The position numbers and the translations under genes are program-made. The notes beneath the pieces were generated by a model. That model did not search any database. It was given only the letters and a program-made list of their open reading frames with translations, and was not told the DNA's origin. A DNA stretch of 64,000 bases. Source: Desulfobulbus elongatus DSM 2908. GTDB lineage: Bacteria > Desulfobacterota > Desulfobulbia > Desulfobulbales > Desulfobulbaceae. The stretch spans positions 24,928-88,927 of the forward strand of contig NZ_JHZB01000018.1 in NCBI RefSeq assembly GCF_000621145.1, read 5' to 3'. Below, one piece after another: positions 63,239 to 64,000 of the stretch (position 1 is its first letter; every line of letters starts with the position of its first letter).

Positions 63239-63637
63239 TTGAAAAAGAAAACAGCCAAAGATGTAGTCATCAACCTGTTCAGGGATGTTCTTGAGTCGCC
63301 AGTCGTCGATGTTTCTGTCATAGACAAATACATTGCCCCTTCATATGTACAGAATGTCGACGGGGTAGTGCTTGATTACGATGGATTTATTGAACATATG
63401 GAAAAACAGAAGCAGGTTGTCGCTTCTTTATCAGTTGAGTTTCTCGCAATAGCCGAGGATGGTGATACGGTTTTCACCAATCACATCGTAACCGCAAACA
63501 AAAAAGATGGTTCGACCATACAGGTAAAAGTAATCGCCCAGTTTACAGTTCAAAATAATCGTTTGACAAATTGTGATGAACTAACACGGCTTCTATCTGG
63601 GAATCATGAAGACCGCGATATTGGCTCACGGCACTAA
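63239..63637 (+). CDS. SnoaL-like (NTF2 fold) protein
   Basis: This 132-residue protein has a SnoaL/NTF2-like shape: an N-terminal helix (AKDVVINLFRDVL), YIAPSYVQNV, a HMEKQKQVV helix, and later strands (TVFTNHIVTANKKDGS, KVIAQFTVQNNRLTN). The TTG at 63239 is chosen because AAGGAG lies 9 nt upstream; an ATG at 63197 is the alternative. Base composition is far richer in A and T than the genes before it, which suggests recent transfer. It lies next to a transposase end. The ligand or substrate is unknown. Confidence 0.6.
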   Translation: MKKKTAKDVVINLFRDVLESPVVDVSVIDKYIAPSYVQNVDGVVLDYDGFIEHMEKQKQVVASLSVEFLAIAEDGDTVFTNHIVTANKKDGSTIQVKVIAQFTVQNNRLTNCDELTRLLSGNHEDRDIGSRH

Positions 63638-63908
63638 AGAAAGAATGGCGATTTGGGGCACTTTGCCATTTGGAAGCTGGATACGCCTTGTTTTCCCGGT
63701 ATGCCCGGTCGTCAGTGACTTTCCGCGTTTGTCCCGTCGGATTGTAGAAGGTTTGTGGTGCTGACCCGTTGATAACCGAGTGAATAATCATCGAATTGCT
63801 CTGGATCATTAATGAAAATCAGCTGTAGTTGCTTCCCGAGAGGAGCACGCCAGAGGAGGATTGAGAATCGTGTCGCAGACGATACGGTTCGGTATTAATT
63901 TTTATGGT

Positions 63909-64000
63909 TCATCCGGCAAACGGGTACCTGGAGTTGTGAAGGTTGTAGAGCCTGAGCTTGAAGTATTCCATGTTTCTGAAGCCATAGGCCTGCCGTTTCA
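63909..64000 (-). mobile_element. ISL3-type transposase, C-terminal end only
   Basis: The gene enters from the right edge. The last 30 residues read KRQAYGFRNMEYFKLRLYNL and end in YPFAG before a TGA at 63909. This resembles the ISL3-family C-terminus (KRxAFGFRxxEYFKLKI type). The stretch 63638-63908 should contain the element's end, but I could not fix an inverted repeat or target duplication. Confidence 0.65.

Noticed and set aside
63543..63809. An 88-codon minus-strand gene
   Set aside because: It overlaps the SnoaL-like gene antisense and has no recognisable family or ribosome site.

Overview
The window is GC-rich (roughly 60-65 %) bacterial DNA, apart from AT-rich pockets near 13.5 kb and after 63.1 kb. 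A multihaem c3-type cytochrome, a Tat-exported split-Soret-like cytochrome, duplicated molybdate/tungstate-type transporters, a complex I operon without nuoEFG, REC and sigma-54 signalling, and acetyl-CoA enzymes all suggest an anaerobic Desulfobacterota (a sulfate, sulfur or metal reducer, perhaps Desulfobulbales). That placement is inference; no rRNA or tRNA gene was seen.

Region 1 (1-13.2 kb) is a molybdenum/tungsten island. From the left it holds a TonB-dependent receptor preceded by two SAM methyltransferase genes (minus strand), a molybdopterin-binding protein, a full-length ModE followed by modABC, a c3 cytochrome and split-Soret-like pair, and a second ModABC-like transporter. The second transporter is coupled to an alpha/beta hydrolase, a small membrane protein and a TrmO/TsaA-like protein. 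A mop gene and two ModE-like regulators that lack TOBE domains complete the island. Similar inverted repeats (CGTTATTC-N7-GAATAACG, and a variant with an 8-nt spacer) lie in front of most of these units, which suggests one oxyanion-responsive regulon. That regulon would include the TonB receptor and the cytochromes.

Region 2 (13.8-26.6 kb) is a co-directional run of a cytoplasmic molybdopterin oxidoreductase, a four-cluster ferredoxin subunit, and nuoABCD-HIJKLMN. The NADH-input genes nuoEFG are missing, so the molybdoenzyme pair may be the electron-input module.

Region 3 (26.8-35.7 kb) is mixed housekeeping: polyphosphate kinase, a periplasmic binding protein, a Pro/Tyr/Arg-rich exported protein, a conserved small protein, an outer-membrane barrel, a hydrolase coupled to dCMP deaminase, and a DEAD-box helicase.

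Region 4 (35.7-44.3 kb) is a stress and signalling module. A Lon protease with a response-regulator receiver domain inserted before its AAA+ domain is transcribed away from a minus-strand operon (Usp/membrane fusion, TauE-like transporter, tandem-Usp protein, small membrane protein). The 516-bp gap between them holds two divergent sigma-54-type promoters and two TTGCA-N3-TGCAA-like boxes. A histidine kinase and NtrC-type sigma-54 activator lie next to lon and could control both sides.

Region 5 (44.4-57.3 kb) has an ABC-2 exporter (double ATPase plus two permeases) and an alpha-2-macroglobulin/PBP1C pair whose macroglobulin carries an N-terminal LprI-like domain. Region 6 (57.4-63.1 kb) resembles a rearranged acu locus: AcuC-like deacetylase, AcuB-like CBS protein, ADP-forming acetyl-CoA synthetase, and an acetyl-CoA hydrolase/transferase fused to a GNAT domain. 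The right edge has an AT-rich SnoaL-like gene and the end of an ISL3-type transposase.
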